Positions 17,799 to 27,513 of a stretch of DNA of 64,000 bases are shown here, piece after piece (position 1 is the first letter of the stretch; each line of letters begins with the position of its first letter). Source of the stretch: Phenylobacterium sp. (GTDB taxonomy: Bacteria > Pseudomonadota > Alphaproteobacteria > Caulobacterales > Caulobacteraceae); the NCBI RefSeq assembly GCF_030681155.1, contig NZ_JAUXXE010000017.1, positions 1 to 64,000 on the forward strand, in the 5' to 3' direction. A model generated the notes under the pieces. It worked only from the letters and a program-made list of their open reading frames with translations, did no database searches and was not told the DNA's origin. The position numbers and the translations under genes were made by a program.

Positions 17799-19178
17799 GT
17801 GCGTAGATTCGTGTTCCGCCCGCGTAGCGCCGGGCCTTTGATCGCCCTCGCCGCTCTGCTTGTTCCCACCCTGGCCGCCGCCGAGGAAGCCGTCGCACAG
17901 ACGGCCCAGGCCGACACACTGTCCTTCCAGTTGGCCTCTGCCGCCCAGGATACGGCCGCCCCGTCCGAGGCGCCGTCCGAGGGCCTGGACATGCTCGAGC
18001 TCTATCCAAACCTTCTCGACACCACCCTCTCGGTCGAGGGGGACCTGGCTGAATCCGACGCGCCGCACAGGTCGTTCCTGCGGGGCCAGACCCTGCTCGG
18101 CCCGTGGTTCGCCTGGAAGCAGCAGCTGACCCAGAACACCGGCCTGAGCATCGGCGGCTCGTGGGGCCTGCTCTATCAGAACTACTCGGTCAGCAGGATC
18201 GGCGAGCGCGACGCGGTCGGCAGCAAGTTCACCTTCAACCTCTCCTATGTCCTCGCCAATCGCGGCCAGGCCAATGCGCTCACCTTCGACATGGCGGTGG
18301 AGGACCGGCGCCCCTTCGGCACCGATCTGGCCCCGCTGCAGGCCGGGGTCGGCGCCGGATCCGGCGTGCCAACCGCCGCCACCTGGGGCGACTTCAGCCT
18401 CGGTGTCACCCAGGCCTATGTCCGCCAGAACCTGGCGAACAACCGCTACCAGTACGCGGTCGGCAAGGTGTTCGCGCCCAACTTCGTCAACCCCTATCCG
18501 TTCTTCGACGACAACCGGCAGTTCCTCAGCCTGGCCTTCTCGACCAGCCCGACCATCGCCGTCCCGCTGCGCGGCTTCGGCTTCGTCGGGGCGGCCTATC
18601 CGACTGACGGCAACCTCTATCTGAAGGGCGGGATGTTCACCGCCAACAGCAGCGACACCGGCTGGACCGTCGACGACTTCTTCAACAAGGACGAGCACTT
18701 CTACTTCTTCGAGGCGGGCTTTAGCGGGTTCGCGGGCATGGGCGTGCCGATCCACGGGCGCGGGCCGATGGACCGCAACAACTTCCACATCACCAGCTGG
18801 TACCGCGACGCGATGAGCGACGGCAGTCCGCGCGCCTATGGCTTCGCCTTCAACGCCAACTTCATGGCGGGCGAGAACACCATGTGGTTCGTGCGCGGCG
18901 GCTGGTCCGATGGCTGGCTCGCCGATCAGGCCCTCAGCGTCGGCGTCGGCTGGCGGCCGGGCCGGGAGTCCTCCGACCTGCTCGGTCTTGGCCTTGGCTG
19001 GGTTCACCCCTCCAACGACAACTTCGACAGCCAATACACCGGCGAACTCTTCTACCGGTTCCACGTCACCCAGAACCTAGCCTTCACCCCGAACCTCCAG
19101 CTGGTGATCAATCCCACCCTGAACCCGAACAAGGACGCCATGGCGGTCCTCAGCTTCCGGGGCCGCGTGACGTTCTAG
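17799..19178 (+). CDS. OprB-like carbohydrate porin
   Basis: A 459-residue outer-membrane protein with a GTG start at 17799, 4 bases after the CoA-transferase stop, so the two are probably cotranscribed. The signal peptide ends around residue 28 (PTLAAA). The mature protein shows alternating beta strands (SIGGSWGLLYQNYSV, NLSYVLANRGQ, YQYAVGKVFAPN, LLGLGLGWVHPSNDNF) and ends in Phe, as outer-membrane barrels do. The pattern fits the carbohydrate-selective porin OprB family, which lets small sugars or acids cross the outer membrane. The pairing with a CoA-transferase suggests uptake of an organic acid, but this is inference. Confidence 0.8.
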   Translation: MRRFVFRPRSAGPLIALAALLVPTLAAAEEAVAQTAQADTLSFQLASAAQDTAAPSEAPSEGLDMLELYPNLLDTTLSVEGDLAESDAPHRSFLRGQTLLGPWFAWKQQLTQNTGLSIGGSWGLLYQNYSVSRIGERDAVGSKFTFNLSYVLANRGQANALTFDMAVEDRRPFGTDLAPLQAGVGAGSGVPTAATWGDFSLGVTQAYVRQNLANNRYQYAVGKVFAPNFVNPYPFFDDNRQFLSLAFSTSPTIAVPLRGFGFVGAAYPTDGNLYLKGGMFTANSSDTGWTVDDFFNKDEHFYFFEAGFSGFAGMGVPIHGRGPMDRNNFHITSWYRDAMSDGSPRAYGFAFNANFMAGENTMWFVRGGWSDGWLADQALSVGVGWRPGRESSDLLGLGLGWVHPSNDNFDSQYTGELFYRFHVTQNLAFTPNLQLVINPTLNPNKDAMAVLSFRGRVTF

Positions 19179-19225
19179 CCCGCCGGATAAATCTCTCTGG
19201 AATTGACTCGTGGCTTCGACACTCG

Positions 19226-19247
19226 TATTTAACTGATACGTTAAATA
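19226..19247. promoter_or_regulatory. Candidate operator, 8-bp inverted repeat
   Basis: TATTTAAC and GTTAAATA (19226-19233 and 19240-19247) form a perfect inverted repeat with a 6-nt spacer in an AT-rich gap upstream of the DUF899 gene. A second near-palindrome, CGGCTAATTAACCG, lies at 19254-19267. The ArsR gene in the same cluster is a plausible binder, but no binding evidence exists. Confidence 0.4.
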
Positions 19248-19297
19248 ACTCATCGGCTAATTAACCGACTGGATATCCGACAGAAGGACAGGCCCCG

Positions 19298-20047
19298 ATG
19301 CAAACGCCCGCGATCGTCTCGCCGCAGGACTGGGAAGCCGCCCGCCTGCAGCTCCTGGTGAACGAAAAGGCCCACACCCGGGCCCGCGACGCCCTCGCCG
19401 CCGAGCGCCGGCGGATGCCCTGGATGGCGGTGGACAAGGCCTACAGCTTTGAAGGGCCAGCCGGCCCCATCAGCCTCCTGGACATGTTCGAAGGCCGTCA
19501 CCAGCTCATCGTCTACCGCGCCTTCTTCGAACCGGGCGTCCACGGCTGGCCCGATCACGCCTGTCGCGGCTGCTCGTTTGGCGCCGACCAGGTCAGCCAT
19601 CTGGCCCACCTCAACGCCCGCGACGTGACCTTGGCCTATGTCTCGCGGGCGCCGCAGTCCGACATCGCGCGCCTGAAGTCCAAGATGGGCTGGGACATGC
19701 CCTGGCACACCATCACCGACAGCTTCGACGCCGACTTCGGCGTGGACGAATGGCACGGACACAACGTGTTCTTCCGGCGCGGCGACCAGATCTTCCGCAC
19801 CTACTTCATCAACAACCGTGGGGATGAGGCGATCGGCACCACCTGGAGCTATCTCGACCTCTCGCCGCTCGGCCGCCAGGAGACTTGGGAGGCCTCGCCC
19901 CCCGGCTATCCGCAGACCCCGCCCTACCAGTGGTGGAACTGGCACGACGGCTACGTCACGGACGCCCCGGCCGATCCCGTGTGGGTCGCTGTCTCGGAGG
20001 CCGGTGAAGCCGCATTCCGGGCCGCCAGCGCCGCCGCCCAGCCATGA
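19298..20047 (+). CDS. DUF899 family thioredoxin-like protein
   Basis: A 249-residue soluble protein of the DUF899 family: VSPQDWEAARLQLLVNEKAH at the start, RRRMPWMAVDKAYSF, and HACRGCSFGADQ in place of a thioredoxin motif. The end has TPPYQWWNWHDGY, which is typical. These proteins have a thioredoxin fold and an unusual CxxC (CRGC here, near residue 90); the substrate is not known. The gene leads a run of short genes that overlap or nearly touch (a 73-aa membrane protein, ArsR, SRPBCC, GST), suggesting one operon. The AT-rich gap before it contains candidate operators. Confidence 0.85.
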   Translation: MQTPAIVSPQDWEAARLQLLVNEKAHTRARDALAAERRRMPWMAVDKAYSFEGPAGPISLLDMFEGRHQLIVYRAFFEPGVHGWPDHACRGCSFGADQVSHLAHLNARDVTLAYVSRAPQSDIARLKSKMGWDMPWHTITDSFDADFGVDEWHGHNVFFRRGDQIFRTYFINNRGDEAIGTTWSYLDLSPLGRQETWEASPPGYPQTPPYQWWNWHDGYVTDAPADPVWVAVSEAGEAAFRAASAAAQP

Positions 20048-20265
20048 GCCGGACATCTCCGCCCGAGGCGGCCGCCGGCTATCTGGCCCTGGCGGCCTCG
20101 CCGACCTTCGCGGTCATGGCGCTGGCCACCGCTCTCCTTGGCGGCCCGGCGGGCGCGTTTTGCGGGACCGGCCCGAAGGGTTGGCCGCCGGGCGGAATGG
20201 CCGTGATGTACCTGCTAATGAGCGCGTTCCACCTCTCGCCATGGCTACGGCGGCGAACGCGATGA
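20044..20265 (+). CDS. Small membrane protein, unknown function
   Basis: A 73-residue protein with two hydrophobic stretches (residues 12-30, LALAASPTFAVMALATALLGG, and 50-65). Its ATG overlaps the DUF899 stop by 4 bases (ATGA), which supports it as real and translated by coupling. The C-terminus is Arg-rich (PWLRRRTR). No family is recognised. It lies between DUF899 and ArsR in the same apparent operon. Confidence 0.6.
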   Translation: MSRTSPPEAAAGYLALAASPTFAVMALATALLGGPAGAFCGTGPKGWPPGGMAVMYLLMSAFHLSPWLRRRTR

Positions 20266-20285
20266 ACGATCCAGGAGTTGAATGA

Positions 20286-20639
20286 ATGCAGGCCGCGACC
20301 GACCACCTGAGCGCGACGCTCTCGGCCTTGGCCGACCCCACGCGCCGGGCGATCCTGGCTCGGCTGGCCGATGGAGCCGCGACGGTCAACGAACTGGCCG
20401 AGCCGTTCGACATCAGCCTGCCGGCCGTGTCGCGCCACCTGAAGGTGCTGGCGTCGGCCGGCCTGATCTCCCGCGGCCGCGAGGCCCAGTGGCGGCCCTG
20501 CCAGTTGGAGGCTGGTCCGCTGAAGGACCTGGACGGCTGGCTCGCCCAGTACCGCCGCTTCTGGGAGGGCAGCTTTGACAAGATGGACGCCTATCTGGCG
20601 TCGCTCACGAAAGGGAACCCCGATGGCCCCAAGAACTGA
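20286..20639 (+). CDS. ArsR family transcriptional regulator
   Basis: A 117-residue repressor-type protein with one winged helix-turn-helix: ALADPTRRAILARLADGAAT, then LPAVSRHLKVLASAGLIS at about residues 45-63. There are no Cys residues for metal sensing, so it fits the non-metal ArsR subgroup that pairs with SRPBCC/AHSA1 genes. It overlaps the SRPBCC gene by 17 bases. Such regulators usually repress their own operon; the inverted repeat at 19226 is a possible site. Confidence 0.85.
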   Translation: MQAATDHLSATLSALADPTRRAILARLADGAATVNELAEPFDISLPAVSRHLKVLASAGLISRGREAQWRPCQLEAGPLKDLDGWLAQYRRFWEGSFDKMDAYLASLTKGNPDGPKN

Positions 20640-21144
20640 CGCCGAGGCGATCTCGACCCGGCCCGCGGTAGATCCCGGCATGCCGCTCCGCGACGACGAG
20701 CTGCTGATCGTCCGCGCCTTCGCCGCGCCGATCCCGCTGGTGTTCCGGATGTGGGAGGACGCGGTCCACCGGGCGCACTGGTGGGCGCCGAGGGGCTGCC
20801 GCTGCAGCCACTTCAGCCACGACTTCCGCGAGGGCGGCGCATGGCGGGCCTGCTTCCTGTTCGAGAAGTCCAACGAGGAGAACTGGCAGGGCGGCGTCTA
20901 CCAGGAGATCGACCGCGATCGCCGGATCGTCTTCACCTTCACCTGGGACAACGGGCCGGCCGCTGGCGTCGAAATGCGGGTGACCATCACCTTCGCCGAA
21001 GCCCACGGCCAGACCATCCAGACCTTCCACCAGTCCCCGTTCACCGACGTCGAGCGTCGCGACAGCCACATAACCGGCTGGAGCGGGCTGCTGGATCGCC
21101 AACAGGCCTATATCGAGGGCAAAATCGAAGGAGATCTCTCATGA
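20623..21144 (+). CDS. SRPBCC (AHSA1-like) domain protein
   Basis: A 173-residue protein with a START/Bet v1-type fold: LIVRAFAAPIPLVFRMWEDA, then HRAHWWAPRGCRCSHF, VYQEIDRDRRIVFTFTWD and SGLLDRQQAYIEG. The AHSA1 family has a hydrophobic pocket for small ligands. The ATG at 20623 follows AAGGGA and lies inside the 3' end of arsR, so it is translationally coupled. Pairing with ArsR and GST suggests a stress or detoxification role, but the ligand is unknown. Confidence 0.85.
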   Translation: MAPRTDAEAISTRPAVDPGMPLRDDELLIVRAFAAPIPLVFRMWEDAVHRAHWWAPRGCRCSHFSHDFREGGAWRACFLFEKSNEENWQGGVYQEIDRDRRIVFTFTWDNGPAAGVEMRVTITFAEAHGQTIQTFHQSPFTDVERRDSHITGWSGLLDRQQAYIEGKIEGDLS

Positions 21145-21794
21145 TCACCCTCTACGCATTCAAATGGGTCCCGGATTTCGCCCAGGGCCTGGTCCGTGAC
21201 CTGCGGGTCCGCTGGGCGCTGGAGGAAGCGGGCCTTCCCTACACCACCAAGCTGCTCGGACCGGAAGACCAGAACACGCCGGAATACCGCGACCTCCAGC
21301 CGTGGGGCCAGGTGCCGGTCATGGAAGACGACGGTCTGGCGCTGTTCGAAAGCGCCGCCATCGTTCAGTACATCGCCGACAAGTCGCAGGCGCTGTCGCC
21401 GCCCGATCCCGCCGGCCGGGCCAAGGTGGCGCAGTGGTTGTTCGCGGCCATGAACTCCGTCGAGCCGCACGTCGCCAACCTGGCCACCATCGACCTCTTC
21501 TGCGCCGATCAAGACTGGGCCAAGGCGCGTCGGCCCGACCAGGAGGCCTTCACCCGGCAGACGCTGGCGGCGCTGTCCAAACGCCTGGACGGCCGCGCGT
21601 GGCTGGAGGACCGGTTCACCGCCGCCGACCTGCTGATGGTGACCGTGCTCAGAATCCTGCGCCACACCGACATCGTCACCGCCGATCCTGTGCTCGGCCC
21701 CTACCTCGCGCGCGGCGAGAAAAGGCCTGCGTTCCAGAGGGCGCTGGCCGCGCAACTGGCGACATTCAGGGAAAACACGCCAGCGGCGGCCTGA
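21141..21794 (+). CDS. Glutathione S-transferase family protein
   Basis: A 217-residue protein. The thioredoxin-like N-terminal domain has VRWALEEAGLPYTTKLL, PWGQVPVMEDDGLALFESAA (glutathione site with the ES pair) and AIVQYIAD; the helical C-terminal domain contains TAADLLMVTVLRIL. It is a cytosolic GST of a bacterial beta/theta-like kind that conjugates or reduces substrates with glutathione. The start overlaps the SRPBCC stop by 4 bases (ATGA). It closes the ArsR/SRPBCC/GST run, and an MFS gene follows after 100 bases. Confidence 0.9.
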   Translation: MITLYAFKWVPDFAQGLVRDLRVRWALEEAGLPYTTKLLGPEDQNTPEYRDLQPWGQVPVMEDDGLALFESAAIVQYIADKSQALSPPDPAGRAKVAQWLFAAMNSVEPHVANLATIDLFCADQDWAKARRPDQEAFTRQTLAALSKRLDGRAWLEDRFTAADLLMVTVLRILRHTDIVTADPVLGPYLARGEKRPAFQRALAAQLATFRENTPAAA

Positions 21795-21894
21795 CCCGGC
21801 GGCGGCGCGATCGCCCGCCATATATCCCCTCTTCCCCTACGCTCGGACTGGCCCCACAGTCGGTGCAACGAAAAGAGACTCCGGGGAAACGCCA

Positions 21895-23382
21895 ATGGCC
21901 ACGATCGACGCCGCCGCACCGCCTGCGGGGCCCAAGCCGCTGTTCTCGGAGAGTTACAAACAGTCGGTGCTCTGGCTGCTCGTGCTGGCCTACACCTTCA
22001 ACTTCATCGACCGCACAATCATCTCGACCATCGGTCAGGCCATCAAGGTCGACCTGAAGCTGACCGACACCCAGCTCGGCCTGCTCGGCGGCTTGGCCTT
22101 CGCCCTGCTCTACACCACGCTCGGCATCCCGATCGCGCGGCTGGCCGAGCGCCGCAGCCGCATCAACATCATCACCATCGCCATCGTGATCTGGTCGCTA
22201 TTCACCGCGCTCTGCGGGATGGCGACCAACTTCTTCCAGCTCATGCTGTTCCGTGTCGGCGTCGGGGTCGGCGAGGCGGGCCTGTCGCCGCCCGCCCACA
22301 GCCTGATCTCCGACTATTTCGAGCCACAGAAGCGCGCCTCGGCCCTGTCAATCTATTCGTTCGGCATTCCGCTGGGCACCATGTTCGGCGCCGTGGCCGG
22401 CGGCTGGATCGCACAGAACCTCGACTGGCGCATGGCCTTCATGCTGGTCGGCCTGCCAGGCATTATCGTCGCCATCCTGCTCAAGGTGTTCGTCAAGGAG
22501 CCCCCGCGCGGCTACTCCGACCGCCTGGTCGCCGATCAGGTCGCCGACGTCCCCCGCCTGGAAGGTGACGAGACCGCGCCCCCCGTCCACGCCAAGCCGC
22601 CGTCGATCATGGCGGTGGCCAAGCGGATCTTCGGCAAGTGGGGCTTCTTCCACATGGTCGCCGGCATCACCATGGCCTCGTTCGCGGGCTACGGCACCGG
22701 CCAGTATTCGGCCCCCTACTTCATCCGCATGTTCGGCCTAGACCTGGCCACGGTCGGCCTGATCTTCGGTGTGGTCGGCGGGATCGCCGCCGGCATCGGC
22801 ACTCTGATGGGCGGGTTCCTGACCGACTGGGCGGCCAAGAAGTCGGGCCGCTGGTACGCCCTGGTTCCGGCCATCGGCCTGCTGATCGCCTGCCCGCTCT
22901 ACATCCTCGTCTACACCCGCGACGACTGGAAGCTGGCCGCCGGCCTGCTGCTGATCCCCGGCATTTTCCACTACACCTATCTCGGCCCGACCTTCGGCGT
23001 GATCCAGAACGCGGTCAGCTTGCGCATGCGCGCCACCGCCACAGCCCTGCTGTTCTTCGTCCTCAACCTGATCGCGCTCGGCTTTGGCCCTCCCTTCTGC
23101 GGCTGGGTCATCGACACGCTCAGCCAGGCGCAGTTCGCGGCCAATGACCTGGGTCCGTTCTTCGAGATGTGCCCCGGCGGGGTCGGCAAGGAAGGCGCCG
23201 GCGCGGCCATTGACGCAGCCTGCAAGGCCGCCGTCGCCCAGGGCACCCGCGAGGGCATCGTCTGGAACCTGCTGATCTACGCCTGGGCCGGCGTCCACTA
23301 CCTGCTCGCCGCCATCACTCTGCCCAAGGACATGGCCGAGGCCCTGCGCCTGACCGAAGCCGAGGCGACCGCTGCGGCCTGA
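21895..23382 (+). CDS. MFS transporter, spinster-like
   Basis: A 495-residue membrane protein with 12 predicted helices. [19 protein letters not shown] and [20 protein letters not shown] at the start, [15 protein letters not shown] and the MFS loop ARLAERRSR are typical of the spinster-like sub-group common in sphingomonads and caulobacters. A longer segment near residue 425 ([16 protein letters not shown]) is a periplasmic loop with Cys. The substrate is unknown. In these bacteria such genes often sit in lipid or aromatic degradation clusters. DUF2200 follows after 14 bases. Confidence 0.85.
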   Translation: MATIDAAAPPAGPKPLFSESYKQSVLWLLVLAYTFNFIDRTIISTIGQAIKVDLKLTDTQLGLLGGLAFALLYTTLGIPIARLAERRSRINIITIAIVIWSLFTALCGMATNFFQLMLFRVGVGVGEAGLSPPAHSLISDYFEPQKRASALSIYSFGIPLGTMFGAVAGGWIAQNLDWRMAFMLVGLPGIIVAILLKVFVKEPPRGYSDRLVADQVADVPRLEGDETAPPVHAKPPSIMAVAKRIFGKWGFFHMVAGITMASFAGYGTGQYSAPYFIRMFGLDLATVGLIFGVVGGIAAGIGTLMGGFLTDWAAKKSGRWYALVPAIGLLIACPLYILVYTRDDWKLAAGLLLIPGIFHYTYLGPTFGVIQNAVSLRMRATATALLFFVLNLIALGFGPPFCGWVIDTLSQAQFAANDLGPFFEMCPGGVGKEGAGAAIDAACKAAVAQGTREGIVWNLLIYAWAGVHYLLAAITLPKDMAEALRLTEAEATAAA

Positions 23383-23396
23383 AGGCCGGAAGGATC

Positions 23397-23747
23397 ATGA
23401 CCGAGCACCGGATCTACAAGACCAGCTTCGCCAGCGTCTATCCGCTCTACGTAGCCAAGGCCGAAAGGAAGAGACGAACGAAGGCTGAGGTCGACCAGAT
23501 CATCGCCTGGCTGACCGGCTTCAGCCAGGCGCAGCTCGACGACCAGCTTGCCCGGAAGACGGACTTCCAGACCTTCTTCGACCAGGCCCCCGACCAGAAC
23601 CCGGCGCGCGCCGACATCAAGGGCGTCGTCTGCGGCGTCCGCGTCGAGAATATCGCCGAGCCGCTGATGCAAGAGATCCGCTACCTCGACAAGCTCATCG
23701 ACGAGCTCGCCAAGGGCAAGGCCATGGAGAAGATCCTGCGGCGCTGA
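23397..23747 (+). CDS. DUF2200 domain protein
   Basis: A 116-residue soluble protein. [20 protein letters not shown] at the start, [15 protein letters not shown], then [20 protein letters not shown] and [12 protein letters not shown] match the DUF2200 family, whose function is unknown. The ATG at 23397 follows GGAAGG. It lies 14 bases after the MFS gene and may be cotranscribed with it. Confidence 0.85.
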   Translation: MTEHRIYKTSFASVYPLYVAKAERKRRTKAEVDQIIAWLTGFSQAQLDDQLARKTDFQTFFDQAPDQNPARADIKGVVCGVRVENIAEPLMQEIRYLDKLIDELAKGKAMEKILRR

Positions 23748-23871
23748 CGACGTCCGCGTGGCTCAGCAGAGGCCGGCCCCCGCCCCAGGGTCAGCCCTGA
23801 TTGCCGCGCGCCAGCGGCGGACGACGACGGGCGCCAGGGAGCGCCCGGCCCAACCTCGTCGCGAGCGCGAC

Positions 23872-24042
23872 ATGGCAAAGCCGAACATCCTTTTCATCAT
23901 GGGCGACGACATCGGCTGGTTTAACGTCAGCGTCTACAACCTCGGCATCATGGGCTACCGCACGCCCAACATCGACCGCATCGCCCATGAGGGCGCACTG
24001 TTCACCGACTGGTACGTCCAGCGGAGCTGCACTGCGGTCTGA
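23872..24042 (+). pseudogene. Arylsulfatase fragment, truncated at the active-site Cys
   Basis: From ATG 23872, 56 residues encode the start of an arylsulfatase: [16 protein letters not shown] with the Asp pair that binds calcium, [15 protein letters not shown], and YVQRSCTAV. In complete sulfatases the last piece continues as CTAGR, where Cys is converted to formylglycine. Here the frame hits TGA at 24040 right after CTAV, so no active enzyme can be made. The remaining 90 percent of the gene is missing, and PEP-CTERM-like DNA follows at once. It is a deletion or recombination remnant. Confidence 0.85.
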
Positions 24043-24174
24043 CCTGTGGAGTTCCTGAACCGGCCACCTGGTCGATGATCATCGGCTTCGGCGCGGCCGG
24101 TTCGATGGCCCGGCCGCGCGTTGGTGGAACTCCGCGCTCGCGGCCAAAATGGCCACCGCACCCCTCGACAAACC
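24043..24174 (+). pseudogene. Remnant of the 3' end of a PEPxxWA-CTERM gene
   Basis: Immediately after the arylsulfatase stop, but in another frame, the DNA encodes VPEPATWSMIIGFGAAGSMA (from 24051). This is the sorting signal of the family, with one Met codon missing compared with other copies. An Arg- and Pro-rich tail follows without the usual stop. No start codon or upstream domain is present. The following terminator is also similar to that of the intact PEP-CTERM gene 200 bases downstream. It is the broken end of a former PEP-CTERM gene. Confidence 0.8.
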
Positions 24175-24194
24175 GCCCGCTCATCCGAGCGGGC
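24175..24194 (+). terminator. Terminator left from the lost PEP-CTERM gene
   Basis: GCCCGCTC/GAGCGGGC (24175-24182 with 24187-24194), with a 4-nt loop and TGGTTTCGTTTCC after it. The stem and tail closely match the terminator at 25057 of the intact gene, supporting a common origin. Confidence 0.75.
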
Positions 24195-24359
24195 TGGTTT
24201 CGTTTCCGCCGTCCGGTGACGAGCAGGCGCCTCCATCGCTCAATCGCCTTAAGCGGGAACCAGGTGGACCGCTAGTTGCAAGCAGAACTAGGTGAGTGGA
24301 ACTGTTCCGATTCGGGACAGCGGCAGGGGCTATAAGCAGCCTCCGCCATTGGGGGAATT

Positions 24360-25031
24360 ATGTTGAAAATGAAGTTTCTGGCGGGAGTTGCACTCGCGCT
24401 CGGCCTGAGCAGCAACGCTAGCGCGGCCATTACGGTCTTCACCGATCAAGCCAGTTTCCTGGCGGCCATCTCCGCTCCCGCAACCGATACGTTCCAGGGT
24501 CTATCGATTGTCGGCGTCACCGACTCGCCGATCACGCGCTCCGCGGGGGCCTATGGCTATCGCGCCGCCGTCAGTACGACGTCCTTCTTCGGCGCCGGCA
24601 CATCTGCCAACCCATGGCTGTCGACCAACACCGCGACCGACACGATCGCCTTCAGCAACTTCACGGGCGGCGTGTACGGCCTGGGTGGGAACTTCTTTGG
24701 GTCGGACCTTGGCGGCGCGTTCGCTTCAGGGGGCGTGATCCTCACCGCCACCGACGCTGATGGTAGTATTTCCCAGTCGATCCTGAACGCCACGACTTCC
24801 AGCTTCTTGGGCTTTGTGTCCACCAGCGGGCTGACGGGCGTAACCCTGGCCGCTGTCCAGCCAGGCGGCAACTCCGTCTTGTGGCCGACGGCCGACAATC
24901 TCACGCTGGGCGGGCAGGCTGTCTCCGCCGTTCCCGAACCTGCGACCTGGGCGATGATGATCATCGGCTTCGGCGCCGTGGGTTCGATGGTCCGCACCTC
25001 GCGCCGTCGCAGCGCGGCGCTCGGGGCCTAG
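24360..25031 (+). CDS. PEPxxWA-CTERM sorting domain protein
   Basis: A 223-residue exported protein, one of the few PEP-CTERM genes here on the plus strand. The ATG at 24360 follows GGGGGA (24353-24357); an ATG three codons later is also possible. The signal peptide ends near ASAA (residue 23). The mature part is Gly-, Ser- and Thr-rich with strands (TVFTDQASFLAAI, FSNFTGGVYGLGGNF, GVILTATDADGS), an unnamed beta-sandwich seen in other PEP-CTERM proteins. VPEPATWAMMIIGF and GSMVRTSRRRS close it. It is followed by a strong terminator. A similar 3' remnant lies just upstream, so the two probably arose by duplication. Confidence 0.85.
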   Translation: MLKMKFLAGVALALGLSSNASAAITVFTDQASFLAAISAPATDTFQGLSIVGVTDSPITRSAGAYGYRAAVSTTSFFGAGTSANPWLSTNTATDTIAFSNFTGGVYGLGGNFFGSDLGGAFASGGVILTATDADGSISQSILNATTSSFLGFVSTSGLTGVTLAAVQPGGNSVLWPTADNLTLGGQAVSAVPEPATWAMMIIGFGAVGSMVRTSRRRSAALGA

Positions 25032-25056
25032 ACGACCAATCGGCTATTTCGACATA

Positions 25057-25085
25057 CAGCCCGCTCCTCCGAGCGGGCTGTTTTC
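25057..25085 (+). terminator. Rho-independent terminator of the PEP-CTERM gene
   Basis: A 10-bp perfect stem (25057-25066 with 25071-25080) has a 4-nt loop and is followed by TTTTCGTTTC. It is 26 bases past the stop. Confidence 0.85.
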
Positions 25086-25204
25086 GTTTCCAGGCCCCAT
25101 CGCCTCGGAAATGACGCTGTAGGCGAGGCGTTGAATCGCCTTCGCAACGAAGGCGTGCGACGCCCCTAGCTCCGAATCTCGGCCTCGGCCTAGGTTCGGG
25201 GACC

Positions 25205-25885
25205 ATGAGCCTCAGTCCACTGCCCCTCACCACCGTGATCGGCGCCTTTCTCCTGGCGTTTCCCGCGCTGTTCTCGATCGTCAATCCGGTCGGGGCGGCG
25301 ATCACCTTCCATCAGGTCACCGAGGGGCGCGCGGACCGCCACCAGCTCGCCTGGCGCATCGCCCTCAACGCCCTGCTGATCCTGCTGGGATCACTGCTGC
25401 TGGGCAGCTACATCCTGAATTTCTTCGGGGTCAGCCTGGGCGCCCTGCGGGTCGCCGGCGGCCTCGTGGTGGCGATCCGAGCCTGGCAGCTGCTGATGCA
25501 GCCCGAGGTCAACGAGAACCGCAAGACTAACGCCGCGGCCCCCGCCGAACACGGCCAGGAGGATGTGGCCTTCTTCCCGCTGACCATGCCCTTCACCACC
25601 GGCCCCGGCGCGATCTCGGTCGCGATAGCCCTGGCCTCGCAACGCCCTTCCGACGGCAACGGCGTGGTGGAGTTCTTTGTCGGCGTCAGCATCGCCGCGA
25701 TACTGGTCGCCCTCCTGGTCGGGATCTCCTACCGCTGGTCGGGCAAGGTGCTGGCCCTGCTCGGAGCTTCCGGGGCTCGCGTGATGTCACGGCTCGTGGC
25801 CTTCCTGCTGCTCTGCGTGGGCGTGCAGATCATCACCAGCGGGCTTGAAAGCCTGATCAGCTCCTACCTGAAAGCCATCGCCTGA
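25205..25885 (+). CDS. MarC family integral membrane protein
   Basis: A 226-residue inner-membrane protein with six hydrophobic segments. LFSIVNPVGAAITFHQVTEG in the first segment, then LRVAGGLVVAIRAWQLLMQP and AFFPLTMPFTTGPGAISVAI are signature segments of MarC/UPF0056 proteins. The family was once linked to antibiotic resistance, but its actual function is unknown. The ATG at 25205 is the natural start. It stands between a PEP-CTERM gene and purB, with a 63-bp gap before purB. Confidence 0.9.
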   Translation: MSLSPLPLTTVIGAFLLAFPALFSIVNPVGAAITFHQVTEGRADRHQLAWRIALNALLILLGSLLLGSYILNFFGVSLGALRVAGGLVVAIRAWQLLMQPEVNENRKTNAAAPAEHGQEDVAFFPLTMPFTTGPGAISVAIALASQRPSDGNGVVEFFVGVSIAAILVALLVGISYRWSGKVLALLGASGARVMSRLVAFLLLCVGVQIITSGLESLISSYLKAIA

Positions 25886-25948
25886 CGCCCCCGAACATTG
25901 CGATCAGCGGCCTACGGGGCTAAGCAGCGCCCCGAAGGAGCCCTCGCC

Positions 25949-27271
<1,323 letters not shown>

Positions 27272-27281
27272 CAAGCCTTCT

Positions 27282-27398
27282 CCTCTCCCCGCCGGGGAGA
27301 GGCCGGGTGAGGGGCGCGCCGCAAGGCGCAACACGGCCACGCCGAGACAACCAGCCCCCCAAAGACCCCTCACCTAACCTCTCCCCAGCGGGGAGAGG
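27282..27398. repeat. REPIN-like inverted doublet between purB and the CAP-RTX gene
   Basis: Two copies of a palindrome-plus-tail unit face each other: CCTCTCCCC/GGGGAGAGG with a GGTGAGGGG tail at 27282-27315, and its inverted counterpart at about 27364-27398. A 50-bp core lies between. The doublet could fold into one long hairpin, as REPIN elements do. The left arm begins 10 bases after the purB stop and may act as its terminator. Confidence 0.75.
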
Positions 27399-27513
27399 AA
27401 CAAGGCCGCGCCAACCTGCCGCAGTCCCGACAAGGCCAAGGTGACGCAATTTCGCCCTCGGCGCGAAATACCCCAAAATCATCAATTAGTTCAGTATGAT
27501 GATGGGGGAACGA

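Noticed and set aside
17754..19064. A 436-residue minus-strand frame opposite the porin
   Set aside because: The composition is typical of an antisense shadow; the plus strand has a signal peptide and barrel strands.
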